Shown one piece after another: positions 18,199 through 27,483 of a stretch of 64,000 nt of DNA; the first letter of the stretch is position 1, and each line of letters opens with the position of its first letter. Made by a program: the position numbers and the translations under genes. The stretch spans positions 124,001-188,000 of the forward strand of contig NZ_JAHBZY010000001.1 of the NCBI RefSeq assembly GCF_019635155.1. Reading direction: 5' to 3'. The notes beneath the pieces are model-generated. The model saw only the letters and a program-made list of their open reading frames with translations, was not told where the DNA came from and searched no databases. The stretch comes from Nitrosomonas sp. Its GTDB lineage: Bacteria > Pseudomonadota > Gammaproteobacteria > Burkholderiales > Nitrosomonadaceae.

Positions 18199-18594
18199 AT
18201 GCAACAAAGATTGAAAGGGTTTAATATCCTGGTTGTAGAAGATAATGAGCTAAATCAGCAGGTTGCAAAATGGCTTCTGGAATATAACGAAGCGACGGTT
18301 GTAATAGCGAATCATGGCAAAGAAGCGTTGGATATCATAGAAAAAGAGGCTTTTGACTGCGTCTTGATGGATATCCAAATGCCGGTTATGGATGGTTTGG
18401 AAGCGACTCGTATGATTCGCGCCAATTTACAATGGTCGGATCTGATTGTCATTGCAATGACAGCCAATGCAGATGAGCATCATAAAGAATTATGCCATGC
18501 TGCTGGCATGAATGATTTCTTAGCGAAGCCGATCAATCCCGATTTATTGGTCGATGTTCTTTTGAAATGGTTGATACCAAAAAGAGCCAATTAG
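18199..18594 (+). CDS. Single-domain response regulator (receiver only)
   Basis: A 131-residue stand-alone receiver domain. Intact catalytic residues are visible: 'VVEDNELNQQVAK' (acidic pocket), 'CVLMDIQMPVMDG' (phosphoacceptor Asp), 'AMTANA' and 'FLAKPI' (Lys). The sequence is of the type normally fused to hybrid kinases ('DNELNQQVA', 'MDIQMPVMDGLEATR'). There is no output domain, so it acts by protein contact or as a phosphate shuttle. A lone HPt protein lies 3.8 kb downstream on the same strand after the large flavoprotein; no kinase is nearby. Confidence 0.9.
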   Translation: MQQRLKGFNILVVEDNELNQQVAKWLLEYNEATVVIANHGKEALDIIEKEAFDCVLMDIQMPVMDGLEATRMIRANLQWSDLIVIAMTANADEHHKELCHAAGMNDFLAKPINPDLLVDVLLKWLIPKRAN

Positions 18595-18871
18595 TCCGGA
18601 GCCGCTTTTTATAGGATTACGGTATTGTAATTTTAGCGAATAATGCGACAAAAAAATTACCCTACCCGTGTAATCAGGTTGTCGAGCATCAACCTTGGCA
18701 AGTTTTCCGGATTGCGTTAAGCAGAAAAAATAAAAAAACAGATAATAACAAACAACAGCGATTTACTATTTTGTGAGAAATCGAATGCGGGATAAGGTAA
18801 TTGTTTGAAATGCCAATGCCCGATCGATTCCCCAGGTGAAGATAGGATAATAACTATTAAAAATTGGACTA

Positions 18872-21800
18872 ATGACAAACATGGATGCAATGTTGCACAC
18901 ACAGCAGGGAACTACAGCTTCTTCGAATTTTAATTTTGGTTTTGCAATTTCCGATTTGTACCAACGCAGTGGTTTGGCAAAATTGGATCAAATTTTTTTG
19001 GATTTTTTGCGTACCGGTGATGAAGCGCTGTGCAAGCGGCTTGAGTCTGCACGCGCTCATCCGGTTGAATTATTGCCAAAAGACGAATCGGCTTTATTGA
19101 TTGAGATTGCACCTTGGTTGGAAGATTTTATTGCCCGGTTATTCAACATCGAGAATGAAGTACATCAACTGGCCGCAAAACATCATGAGCTTGCTCCGCT
19201 CTATTTTTGTAAACGGCAGTTTGTGCAACGTCGCGCTAAAAGCAAAGTCAGCGATGACGAACTGGCTGGTATTAATGGTTTGGCGTTGGAAGGGGAATTA
19301 GCGGCGGAATTCGGTGAAGCCTTCTCGGAGCTGGTGTTTGCTACCAAAGTGACACAATGGATGGAAGCCGAATCGGAGAACGAGTCGCGATTGAATAAGG
19401 CATTGCGCTATGCCGCGTGGGCGCTCAGAACTCCCGAAGGCCAACAGCATACGCGGCACGGCATTTTATTTAAATCACCCGCGAAGCTCGACTTCAAGCA
19501 TCTGCTGACTTTGGAGACGGATGATTCCGGAGGTTATCCTGTTCATCGGTTAAGTCATGTGCGTGAACGTGACGGCTTCGCATTGACCGATGCCGGGACG
19601 GATTTAATGGGAGCGCTGGATGAAGCGAATTATTGCATCTGGTGCCATGAGCAAGGAAAAGATTCATGCTCAAAAGGTTTGATACAAAAATCAAAAGTAC
19701 CGGATGAACCGGCGACTTTTAAGAGAAGTGAGCTGGGAGCATTACTGGCGGGTTGTCCGTTGGAAGAACGCATTTCCGAATTCCACAAACTGAAAACGCA
19801 AGGTGTGGCGGTCGGCAGTCTTGCGATGATCGTGTTGGATAATCCCATGTGCGCGGGCACCGGCCATCGGATTTGTAACGATTGCATGAAATCCTGCATT
19901 TATCAAAAGCAGGAGCCCGTCGACATTCCGCAAGCTGAGACACGGACGTTAAAAGACGTGCTGGCATTGCCGTGGGGTTTTGAAATTTATAGCTTGTTAA
20001 CTCGATGGAATCCGTTGAATTTGCATCGACCGGTACCGAAACCAGCGTCTGGCCGCAAAGTACTGGTCGTAGGCATGGGACCGGCCGGATATACACTGGC
20101 GCACCACTTGATGAATGAAGGCCATACCGTCGTCGGGATCGATGGTCTTAAAATCGAACCTCTGCCGGAAGATATTTCCGGTGTGACGCAATTGGGCAAA
20201 CGAGTGCCGTTCAAAGCGATACAGCATGCCGATACGCTTGAAGAAAATTTGGATCAGCGTATACCGGGCGGTTTCGGTGGCGTGGCGGAATATGGTATTA
20301 CGGTGCGCTGGAACAAAAATTTCCTGAAATTAATCCGCTTGTTGTTAGAACGCAGAGAAGAATTTGCTTTGTTCGGTGGTGTGCGTTTTGGCGGTACTTT
20401 GACAACCGATGATGCTTTCGCTATGGGATTTGATCACATCGCCTTAGCGGCTGGCGCGGGAAAGCCGACCGTGTTGGATTTGCCGAACGGATTGGCTCGA
20501 GGCGTGCGTGCGGCATCCGATTTTCTGATGGCTCTGCAGTTAACGGGCGCCGCGCAAAGCGATTCGATTGCAAACATGCAGTTACGGCTACCGGTTGTTG
20601 TGATTGGTGGCGGTTTAACTGCAATTGATACTGCGACTGAAGCATTGGCTTATTATCCGGTACAGGTTGAGAAATTCTTGCAGCGCTATGAAATTTTGTC
20701 AGCGGTGCAAGGGGAAGCGGCTATTCGCGAAATATGGGACGAGGAAGAAAAAGAAATTGCCGATGAATTCCTGACACACGCACGTGCGATTCGTGCAGAG
20801 CGGCAAACGGCTGAGCGGGAAAATCGCCCGGCGCGCACTGTTCAATTGTTGCAGTCATGGGGTGGCGCGACTCTTGCGTACCGGAAACGCATGATTGATA
20901 GCCCGTCTTATACATTGAATCATGAGGAAGTGGAAAAAGCGTTAGAGGAAGGTATTTGGTTTGCTGAAGGAATGACGCCTGTGCGTGTTAATATCGATGC
21001 GTGGGGTCATGCGCAATCGGTGCAGTTTGCTGTGCAGAAATGCGACGACAGTGGACAATGGCATGATGCGGGCAAGGTGCAACTACCTGCGCGAGCTTTG
21101 CTGGTTGCCGCAGGTACGCAGCCGAATACGGTGCTGGCGCGCGAGGATGAAAAGTTATTTAAACTGAATGGCCGCTATTTTGCGGCGTGCGACGAAGAGG
21201 GCAATCCGGCGCAACCGGTCTATGGCAATCCCAAGCCTGAGGCACCGATCGTATTAATGAGCCGGTACAGAAATGATGCTCAGGATGGCCGTTTTATCAG
21301 CTTCTTCGGTGATTTGCACCCTTCTTATTCTGGGAATGTCGTAAAAGCGATGTCGAGTGCTAAGCAGGGTTATCCGATCGTCAACCGGGTACTGGAACGC
21401 GTTCAACCGGCATCCGGTCAACCGGCGGAGCAATTCTTTTCGCAGTTAAATAATCAGTTGCGTGCGACAATTCATACAGTGGAAAGATTGACTCCGAATA
21501 TTATCGAAGTGGTGGTTCATGCACCGATGGCGGCGGAGCACTTTCAGCCAGGGCAGTTCTATCGTTTTCAGAATTTTTCAACATCGGCACCGATTGCCAA
21601 AGATACTCGATTGGCAATGGAAGGACTTGCTCTGACCGGCGCTTCGGTGGATATTGAGCGCGGCTTGGTTTCACTTATAGTATTGGAAATGGGAGGGTCG
21701 TCCAATCTCTGTGCATTGGTCAAACCAGGTGAGCCGGTTGTGCTCATGGGTCCTACCGGAACACCAACGGAAATTCCGGAGAATCAGACCGTAGTGTTGG

Positions 21801-22420
21801 TTGGCGGTGGACTTGGTAATGCGGTGCTTTTTTCTATCGGTGCCGCGGCGCGTGCAGCCGGATCGAAAGTGCTGTACTTCGCGGGCTATAAAAAATTGAT
21901 CGATCGATATAAAGTCGCTGAAATTGAGGCGGCGGCTGATATTGTGGTGTGGTGTTGTGACGAATCGCCCGGTTTTACCGCTACCCGTCCGCAAGATAAA
22001 AGCTATGTAGGGAATATTGTACAAGCCATGGAAGCATACGCCAGCGGTAAATTGGGCGAGCAGCCCGTGGCACTGGTGGATGCCGATCATATCATCGCGA
22101 TTGGTTCGGATCGCATGATGGCTGCTGTCGGAGTTGCTCGCCATAATCAGTTAAAGCCGTATTTGAAGGCGGATCATTTTGCGATTGGTTCGATCAATTC
22201 ACCGATGCAATGCATGATGAAAGAAGTATGTGCGCAGTGCTTGCAGCCACACCAAGATCCGGATAGTGGAAAAATCACTTACGTCTTTTCGTGTTTCAAT
22301 CAAGATCAACCATTGGATCAAGTGGATTTTCCAGGATTGGCGACACGTTTGCGTCAAAATACAGTGCAGGAGAAATTGACAGGTCGTTGGATTGATCGTT
22401 GTTTAAAAACCGGAGTGTAA
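18872..22420 (+). CDS. Large multidomain FAD/NAD(P)-dependent iron-sulfur oxidoreductase
   Basis: A 1182-residue protein. Residues 1-380 contain paired Cys motifs ('CIWCHEQGKDSC' near 253 and 'CAGTGHRICNDCMKSC' near 325) suited to iron-sulfur clusters. A GltD-like half follows: the FAD site 'VLVVGMGPAGYTLAHHL' near 397 and the NAD(P) site 'VVVIGGGLTAIDTA' near 573. The last 320 residues resemble ferredoxin-NADP reductase/PyrK subunits: 'FQPGQFYRF' near 890, 'VLVGGGLGNAV' near 974 and a Cys cluster 'CMMKEVCAQC' near 1112. This suggests electron transfer or bifurcation between pyridine nucleotide and another carrier. Cytoplasmic; exact reaction unknown. The HPt gene follows after 6 bases. Confidence 0.75.
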   Translation: MTNMDAMLHTQQGTTASSNFNFGFAISDLYQRSGLAKLDQIFLDFLRTGDEALCKRLESARAHPVELLPKDESALLIEIAPWLEDFIARLFNIENEVHQLAAKHHELAPLYFCKRQFVQRRAKSKVSDDELAGINGLALEGELAAEFGEAFSELVFATKVTQWMEAESENESRLNKALRYAAWALRTPEGQQHTRHGILFKSPAKLDFKHLLTLETDDSGGYPVHRLSHVRERDGFALTDAGTDLMGALDEANYCIWCHEQGKDSCSKGLIQKSKVPDEPATFKRSELGALLAGCPLEERISEFHKLKTQGVAVGSLAMIVLDNPMCAGTGHRICNDCMKSCIYQKQEPVDIPQAETRTLKDVLALPWGFEIYSLLTRWNPLNLHRPVPKPASGRKVLVVGMGPAGYTLAHHLMNEGHTVVGIDGLKIEPLPEDISGVTQLGKRVPFKAIQHADTLEENLDQRIPGGFGGVAEYGITVRWNKNFLKLIRLLLERREEFALFGGVRFGGTLTTDDAFAMGFDHIALAAGAGKPTVLDLPNGLARGVRAASDFLMALQLTGAAQSDSIANMQLRLPVVVIGGGLTAIDTATEALAYYPVQVEKFLQRYEILSAVQGEAAIREIWDEEEKEIADEFLTHARAIRAERQTAERENRPARTVQLLQSWGGATLAYRKRMIDSPSYTLNHEEVEKALEEGIWFAEGMTPVRVNIDAWGHAQSVQFAVQKCDDSGQWHDAGKVQLPARALLVAAGTQPNTVLAREDEKLFKLNGRYFAACDEEGNPAQPVYGNPKPEAPIVLMSRYRNDAQDGRFISFFGDLHPSYSGNVVKAMSSAKQGYPIVNRVLERVQPASGQPAEQFFSQLNNQLRATIHTVERLTPNIIEVVVHAPMAAEHFQPGQFYRFQNFSTSAPIAKDTRLAMEGLALTGASVDIERGLVSLIVLEMGGSSNLCALVKPGEPVVLMGPTGTPTEIPENQTVVLVGGGLGNAVLFSIGAAARAAGSKVLYFAGYKKLIDRYKVAEIEAAADIVVWCCDESPGFTATRPQDKSYVGNIVQAMEAYASGKLGEQPVALVDADHIIAIGSDRMMAAVGVARHNQLKPYLKADHFAIGSINSPMQCMMKEVCAQCLQPHQDPDSGKITYVFSCFNQDQPLDQVDFPGLATRLRQNTVQEKLTGRWIDRCLKTGV

Positions 22421-22426
22421 AAACAA

Positions 22427-22804
22427 GTGACTGGAAAAGAGGAATCGATACCGGACGAATTGCTGCCCGTTGATATAGCGGTAATGCGCCAGATGTTTCA
22501 TAACAATTCCGCATTGGTTTGTAAATTTGCTCTTAAATTTATTGAAGTTGCCAATAGCACATTGGCAGAGATGAAACAGGCGCAGGCCGAAAAAGATTTA
22601 CCCGCCCTTGGGCGTTTGGGGCATAAACTTAAATCATCCGCTAAAACCATTGGTGCAGCAGGTTTTGCAGAGCTTTGCGAAGCGCTTGAGAAAGCGGGTT
22701 GTGATAATGATTGGAATGAAGCGGAGGTGCTATTGATCAAAATTCCACTTTTGTTGGATCGGATTACCCGGCAATTCCAGAAAGAGTTCGGTGAGATTTC
22801 TTAA
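22427..22804 (+). CDS. HPt domain phosphotransfer protein
   Basis: A 125-residue stand-alone histidine phosphotransfer domain. The phosphorylatable His is in 'RLGHKLKSSAKTIGA' near residue 66. The remainder is helical as expected for a four-helix bundle. It starts with GTG 6 bases after the flavoprotein stop and is almost certainly co-transcribed with it. The lone receiver protein at 18199 is an obvious potential partner, but the kinase feeding either is not in the window. Confidence 0.85.
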   Translation: MTGKEESIPDELLPVDIAVMRQMFHNNSALVCKFALKFIEVANSTLAEMKQAQAEKDLPALGRLGHKLKSSAKTIGAAGFAELCEALEKAGCDNDWNEAEVLLIKIPLLLDRITRQFQKEFGEIS

Positions 22805-22920
22805 TAAATTGAAAACAGTCTCAAAATCAAGTCATACCAAAGTTTTTTCCTGATCCGGTTAATGCATTGCACATAAATTGCTTTATAATCCGCAATTCAT
22901 TAATAAATTGAACACAGTGT
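22801..22920 (+). repeat. Short direct repeat upstream of pntA
   Basis: TTAATAAATTGAAAACAGTC at 22801-22820 recurs with two mismatches at 22900-22919 as TTAATAAATTGAACACAGTG, 99 bases apart. The first copy includes the HPt stop codon; the second lies 45 bases before pntA. It may be a duplicated regulatory site or a small segmental duplication. Confidence 0.4.
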
Positions 22921-22964
22921 AGTTATTTTTTGCGAGTAGGTTGGAAAGAAAAGGGAGATAATCA

Positions 22965-24086
22965 ATGCAAATAGGCATACCAGCAGAGATTCGCGGTGGT
23001 GAAACGCGTGTAGCGGCGACACCGGAGACCGTGAAGAAATTTACTGCCAAGGGTGTTCATAAAGTTTTGGTACAATCCGGCGCCGGTGCTGGGGCCAGTA
23101 TACCGGATTCGGCGTATCAAGAAGCGGGTGCGACGATAGTTACGGATGTTGCTGAGTTATATGCACAATCACAAATTGTCCTCAAAGTGAGAGGTCCGGA
23201 AGCTGCTGAATTGGTGATGATGCGTAAAGACGCAGTTTTGGTAGGTCTTCTGTCGCCTCATCAAAAAGATGGGGTGGCGGCTTTGTCTCAGCATGGATTA
23301 ACGGCGTTTGCAATGGAGAAGTTGCCGCGTATTTCCCGGGCGCAGAGCATGGATGTTCTTTCATCGCAGGCAAACATTGCGGGCTATAAAGCTGTCATTA
23401 TGGCGGCCAATGTGTACCAAAAATTCTTTCCGATGCTGATGACTGCGGCGGGAACCGTGAAAGCTGCTCGCGTTCTTGTGCTGGGAGCGGGTGTTGCAGG
23501 GTTGCAGGCGATTGCCACAGCAAAAAGGCTGGGTGCCGTGGTCGAAGCTTTCGATGTTAGACCCGCGGTGAAGGAACAGGTAGAAAGTTTGGGCGCTAAG
23601 TTTATAGAAGTGCCGCTTAACGATGAAGAAAAAGCAAAAGCCGAAACTGCCGGTGGTTATGCAACGGAAATGTCCGATGACTATAAACATCGCCAAGGCG
23701 AGCTTGTTCATGAGCGAGCGGCTGCGGCGGATGTTATCATCACAACCGCTTTGATTCCGGGGCGCCCGGCTCCAGTATTGTTGAAAGAAGAAACGGTCAA
23801 AGTCATGAAGCCGGGATCGGTGATAGTAGATATGGCTGTTGAAGCGGGTGGTAATTGTCCACTGTCTGAATTAAACCAGACGGTTGTCAAGCACGGCGTG
23901 CATCTGGTCGGCATTGCAAATCTTCCAGGATTGGTGGCAGCAGACGCAAGCTCGTTATATGCGCGGAATCTGATGAACTTTCTAAACTTGATGCTGGATC
24001 CGGAGAGTGGCGCTCTCAAAATAGATCGTGAGGATGAGATTATTGCGGGAACATTGCTTTGCGCAGGTGGAGAAATCGCTGGTTAA
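22965..24086 (+). CDS. pntAA: NAD(P) transhydrogenase subunit alpha, part 1
   Basis: The NAD(H)-binding domain I of proton-translocating transhydrogenase, 373 residues and soluble. 'RGGETRVAATPETV' at the N terminus, the 'VLVLGAGVAGLQAIATAKRL' Rossmann motif near residue 171, and 'MKPGSVIVDMAVEAGGN' near 280 identify it. It transfers hydride to NADP+ at PntB, using the proton motive force to make NADPH. The three-subunit split form (PntAA, PntAB, PntB), rather than the E. coli two-subunit form, is typical of many alpha- and betaproteobacteria. A GGGAG ribosome site precedes the start. Confidence 0.94.
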   Translation: MQIGIPAEIRGGETRVAATPETVKKFTAKGVHKVLVQSGAGAGASIPDSAYQEAGATIVTDVAELYAQSQIVLKVRGPEAAELVMMRKDAVLVGLLSPHQKDGVAALSQHGLTAFAMEKLPRISRAQSMDVLSSQANIAGYKAVIMAANVYQKFFPMLMTAAGTVKAARVLVLGAGVAGLQAIATAKRLGAVVEAFDVRPAVKEQVESLGAKFIEVPLNDEEKAKAETAGGYATEMSDDYKHRQGELVHERAAAADVIITTALIPGRPAPVLLKEETVKVMKPGSVIVDMAVEAGGNCPLSELNQTVVKHGVHLVGIANLPGLVAADASSLYARNLMNFLNLMLDPESGALKIDREDEIIAGTLLCAGGEIAG

Positions 24087-24146
24087 CTTAATAAAGTTAT
24101 TTGTTTTATCGCGAGCGATCAGTAAACGAATTTTAAAGGAGTCAAT

Positions 24147-24455
24147 ATGATTGGTGACGTTGATCCAGTTATTATTAATCTAACGGTTTTTGTGCTAGCA
24201 ATTTTTGTTGGCTATCATGTGGTCTGGAACGTTACACCTGCACTGCATACCCCGCTGATGTCAGTAACGAATGCCATTTCCGGTATTATTCTTGTCGGAG
24301 CGATGTTGGCAGCGGGGCCTGCAGAAACTGATTGGGGCGTTTGGTTAGGTGCGGCGGCAGTGACGCTGGCTGCAATCAATGTATTTGGCGGATTTCTGGT
24401 GAGTCAACGAATGCTGGAAATGTTCAAGAAAAAAGATAAAAAAGGAAGCGCGTAA
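24147..24455 (+). CDS. pntAB: NAD(P) transhydrogenase subunit alpha, part 2
   Basis: A 102-residue membrane subunit with three hydrophobic helices, equivalent to the C-terminal membrane segment of E. coli PntA. '[20 protein letters not shown]' near residue 27 is the family signature. It ends in a Lys-rich tail and abuts pntB without a gap (stop at 24453-24455, start at 24456). Confidence 0.94.
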   Translation: MIGDVDPVIINLTVFVLAIFVGYHVVWNVTPALHTPLMSVTNAISGIILVGAMLAAGPAETDWGVWLGAAAVTLAAINVFGGFLVSQRMLEMFKKKDKKGSA

Positions 24456-25835
24456 ATGTCAGCAAATATGGTAGCACTTGCATATTTAGTGGCTTCAGTG
24501 TTTTTTATACTGGCTCTAAAAGGTTTAAGTTCACCTGAATCTGCGCGCCGTGGTAACTTATTCGGCATCGTCGGAATGACGATAGCAGTTGCCACGACCC
24601 TAACGCTTACGCAGAATTGGATTTTGATTCTTGCTTGCATAGCGGTGGGTGGCATTATTGGCGCGATTGTGGCGCAGCGGGTACAAATGACCGCAATGCC
24701 GGAACTTGTGGCGTTTATGCATTCATTGGTAGGTTTGGCCGCTGTTTTTATTGCAATTGCAGCGGTTAATAATCCGGTTTCATTCGGTTTGCCGGAGGTG
24801 CTCCCTGCCGGAAGCAAGTTGGAGTTATTTCTGGGCACGTTTATCGGCGCCATGACCTGGTCCGGGTCGGTCATTGCATTCCTGAAACTTTCAGGACGAA
24901 TGAGTGGCACGCCGATTGTATTTGGCGGGCAACATGCGCTCAATTTGATATTGGCGCTCGGGATGATCGGATTCGGTTTATGGTTCTTCTTCAGCGATAC
25001 CACCAATTGGACGGCTTTTATCGCGATGACGGCCATCGCATTTGTACTGGGGTTCCTGATAATTATCCCGATTGGTGGCGCGGATATGCCGGTTGTGATC
25101 TCGATGCTGAATTCTTATTCGGGTTGGGCGGCTGCAGGAATTGGTTTCTCGTTGGGTAATCCAATGTTAATCATTGCCGGATCGCTTGTTGGCAGTTCGG
25201 GTGCGATTCTTTCCTACATTATGTGTAAAGCGATGAATCGCCCATTCCTGTCTGTCATATTGGGCGGGTTTGGTAGTGATGGCGGTACAGTCGCAGCTGA
25301 TAGCGGTGTTCAAAAAACCTACCGCAGCGGCAGCGCCGATGACGCAGCATTCCTGATGGGAAATGCGGATAGCGTTATTATTGTTCCAGGCTATGGCTTA
25401 GCTGTTGCTCGTGCACAACATGCCGTCAAGGAATTGGCTGAGAAATTACATGAAAAAGGCGTCAATGTTCGTTTTGCCATCCATCCGGTTGCAGGTCGTA
25501 TGCCCGGCCACATGAACGTGCTGCTGGCGGAAGCTGAAATTCCGTATGAGCAAGTTCTGGAGATGGAGGAGATCAATAGCGACTTTTCTAATACCGATGT
25601 CGTTCTGGTCTTGGGCGCTAATGATGTGGTTAATCCGGCTGCGAATGTACCCGGAAGTCCTATCTATGGCATGCCGATTTTGGATGCGTATAAAGCTCGT
25701 ACTGTCATGGTTGTTAAAAGAAGCATGGCAGTAGGATATGCCGGCTTGGATAATGATTTGTTTTATATGGATAAGACAATGATGATATTCGGCGATGCGA
25801 AGAAAGTAGTAGAAAATATGGTCAAGGCCTTGTAA
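24456..25835 (+). CDS. pntB: NAD(P) transhydrogenase subunit beta
   Basis: A 459-residue subunit. The N-terminal two-thirds is a multi-helix membrane domain forming the proton path; the C-terminal part is the NADP(H)-binding domain III ('VIIVPGYGLAVARAQHAV' near 307, 'GRMPGHMNVLLAEA' near 349, 'LVLGANDVVNPAA' near 383). It completes the transhydrogenase. A hairpin terminator follows directly. Confidence 0.95.
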   Translation: MSANMVALAYLVASVFFILALKGLSSPESARRGNLFGIVGMTIAVATTLTLTQNWILILACIAVGGIIGAIVAQRVQMTAMPELVAFMHSLVGLAAVFIAIAAVNNPVSFGLPEVLPAGSKLELFLGTFIGAMTWSGSVIAFLKLSGRMSGTPIVFGGQHALNLILALGMIGFGLWFFFSDTTNWTAFIAMTAIAFVLGFLIIIPIGGADMPVVISMLNSYSGWAAAGIGFSLGNPMLIIAGSLVGSSGAILSYIMCKAMNRPFLSVILGGFGSDGGTVAADSGVQKTYRSGSADDAAFLMGNADSVIIVPGYGLAVARAQHAVKELAEKLHEKGVNVRFAIHPVAGRMPGHMNVLLAEAEIPYEQVLEMEEINSDFSNTDVVLVLGANDVVNPAANVPGSPIYGMPILDAYKARTVMVVKRSMAVGYAGLDNDLFYMDKTMMIFGDAKKVVENMVKAL

Positions 25836-25854
25836 GTGTAGTCCTTCATCAGCT

Positions 25855-25894
25855 AAGGGTGATTATTCTTGTAGAAAGATATCACCCTTTTTCA
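25855..25894 (+). terminator. Intrinsic terminator after pntB
   Basis: Stem AAGGGTGAT (25855-25863) pairs with ATCACCCTT (25881-25889) around a 17-base loop and is followed by a T-run. It lies between convergent genes and its right arm overlaps the stop codon of the EAL gene, so it may stop transcription from both sides. Confidence 0.75.
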
Positions 25895-27393
25895 TTTCCT
25901 TGATCAAGCTCAGCGAACGGATGAGGTTTGCCAATACCGAATCCTTGTCCGTAATCAATGCCTATTTCCTTAAGTTTTTCAATAATTTCATCGGTTTCAA
26001 CTAATTCGGCGATCGTTTTAATATTAGCTTGGTGAGCAAGGCTATTAATCGCTTGTACTTTGGCTAAGTCATCTTCGTCACGCAAGATATTGCAAATCAA
26101 ACTGCCATCGATTTTTAAACAATCAACTCTAATTTTATTCAATAATTCAAGTGTTTCTGCATTGCCATCGACACTGCATAACGATACCAAGCAGCCGATA
26201 TCGCGAACTTTCTGAGTAAAATGAATAGTGTTCCTTACATCGGATTCCGCATCAGAAGCTTCAATTTCAAAACAAATATTAGTAGCTGAGGTTTTTGTTT
26301 TATTAATCTGATCTTGGATGAAAATGGGAAAAGTTTGATCACTTAAAGTGTCTTTTGCAACGTTTAAATAAAACACATAATCGGAATTGGCGTGCGTCGA
26401 TAGCCATTGGAGAATATGATTTATTATCCATCGATCCAATTTTGGCATCATTTTAAATTGATCGACCAAAGGCAGGAATGAGCCGGGTGGCATCAGATTA
26501 CTTTCTTCTTCATGCATACGAATGAGAATCTCATAGTGCGAGGATGCAACCGAAGAATTCACCGGTGCTATTTTCTGACAATAAATATTGAACTCCCCTC
26601 CTTCAATTGCTTGCGCAATACGTGCAGCCGAGACGCCTAAGGATGAGGCTTGCATGTCATTTTGTTGAATACTGGCAGTATCTTTTGCAGTACTATCAGG
26701 CGCTTTTGCCGGTAGCGCTTCATTCAGTTTCTCTTTTTCTGCTTTGTGCTTTGGAGTGATGCGACTTTTTTCCTGAGCGCGGGGAGTATGCAGTGTGTAA
26801 AAACCGATTGTTTTTCCTTTATTGTCGAGGTGCGGGAGATACTGTTCCGTGAATATATATGGAAATCCTTTGGTTGATTTGAGAATACGCTCATTATGAA
26901 TGGTTTTTCCTGCGAGGATTTCTTTTGAATTATTTAGGATAGCAGCAGAAAACTCCTCTCCTGAGAACTCCTTTAATAGCTTGCCATCTATTTGATCTGC
27001 AGTGAGACTAAACCATCGGCGGAAAATACGGTTGTGATAGCGGCAACGGAATTCAGTGTTGAAATAAGCTAACATTACCGGCATGTTTTCATCGATAAAT
27101 TGTGATTTTATTTTATTTTCAGAAGCCGTTTTTTCTGCCCATAAACGATGCTTTATCTCGTTTCCGAGTCTATCTTTACTAATTTGAAGCTGATCGGAAC
27201 AATCTATAATATTTTTTTCTGTGCGTGAAATCTGACCGATAGTAAGCAATATAGCCACTATCAATAGAAGCCATAATGCAGCGGATTCATAAAATGAGAA
27301 AGTAAGTTCTGTTGGAAAAAATGAACTTACTGCAAGAATGATCGCGGATATAAGCGCTAATGAGGTCGCAATATATGATTTAGTCTTTTGCAC
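25882..27393 (-). CDS. Membrane-anchored PAS-EAL protein with degenerate EAL domain
   Basis: About 503 residues from GTG 27393, chosen because AAGGA lies seven bases upstream; a TTG at 27432 is also in frame. Two N-terminal transmembrane helices are followed by a PAS domain ('MPVMLAYFNTEFRCRYHN') and an EAL domain in the last 240 residues. The EAL motif is 'YEILIRM', and 'DCLKIDGSLI', 'IAELVE' and 'GQGFGIGKP' remain. The metal-binding 'DDFG' motif is replaced by 'CSVDGN', so cyclic di-GMP hydrolysis is unlikely. It probably acts as a sensor or binder. Convergent with pntB. Confidence 0.82.
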   Translation of the reverse strand: MQKTKSYIATSLALISAIILAVSSFFPTELTFSFYESAALWLLLIVAILLTIGQISRTEKNIIDCSDQLQISKDRLGNEIKHRLWAEKTASENKIKSQFIDENMPVMLAYFNTEFRCRYHNRIFRRWFSLTADQIDGKLLKEFSGEEFSAAILNNSKEILAGKTIHNERILKSTKGFPYIFTEQYLPHLDNKGKTIGFYTLHTPRAQEKSRITPKHKAEKEKLNEALPAKAPDSTAKDTASIQQNDMQASSLGVSAARIAQAIEGGEFNIYCQKIAPVNSSVASSHYEILIRMHEEESNLMPPGSFLPLVDQFKMMPKLDRWIINHILQWLSTHANSDYVFYLNVAKDTLSDQTFPIFIQDQINKTKTSATNICFEIEASDAESDVRNTIHFTQKVRDIGCLVSLCSVDGNAETLELLNKIRVDCLKIDGSLICNILRDEDDLAKVQAINSLAHQANIKTIAELVETDEIIEKLKEIGIDYGQGFGIGKPHPFAELDQGNEKG

Positions 27394-27483
27394 TTTGATT
27401 CCTTGTATAAAGTGACTGTTTTCGTAAAACAAAAAACAATTAAGAAATCCTGATTGCCAGCACCATCTAAAATATTAGATACG

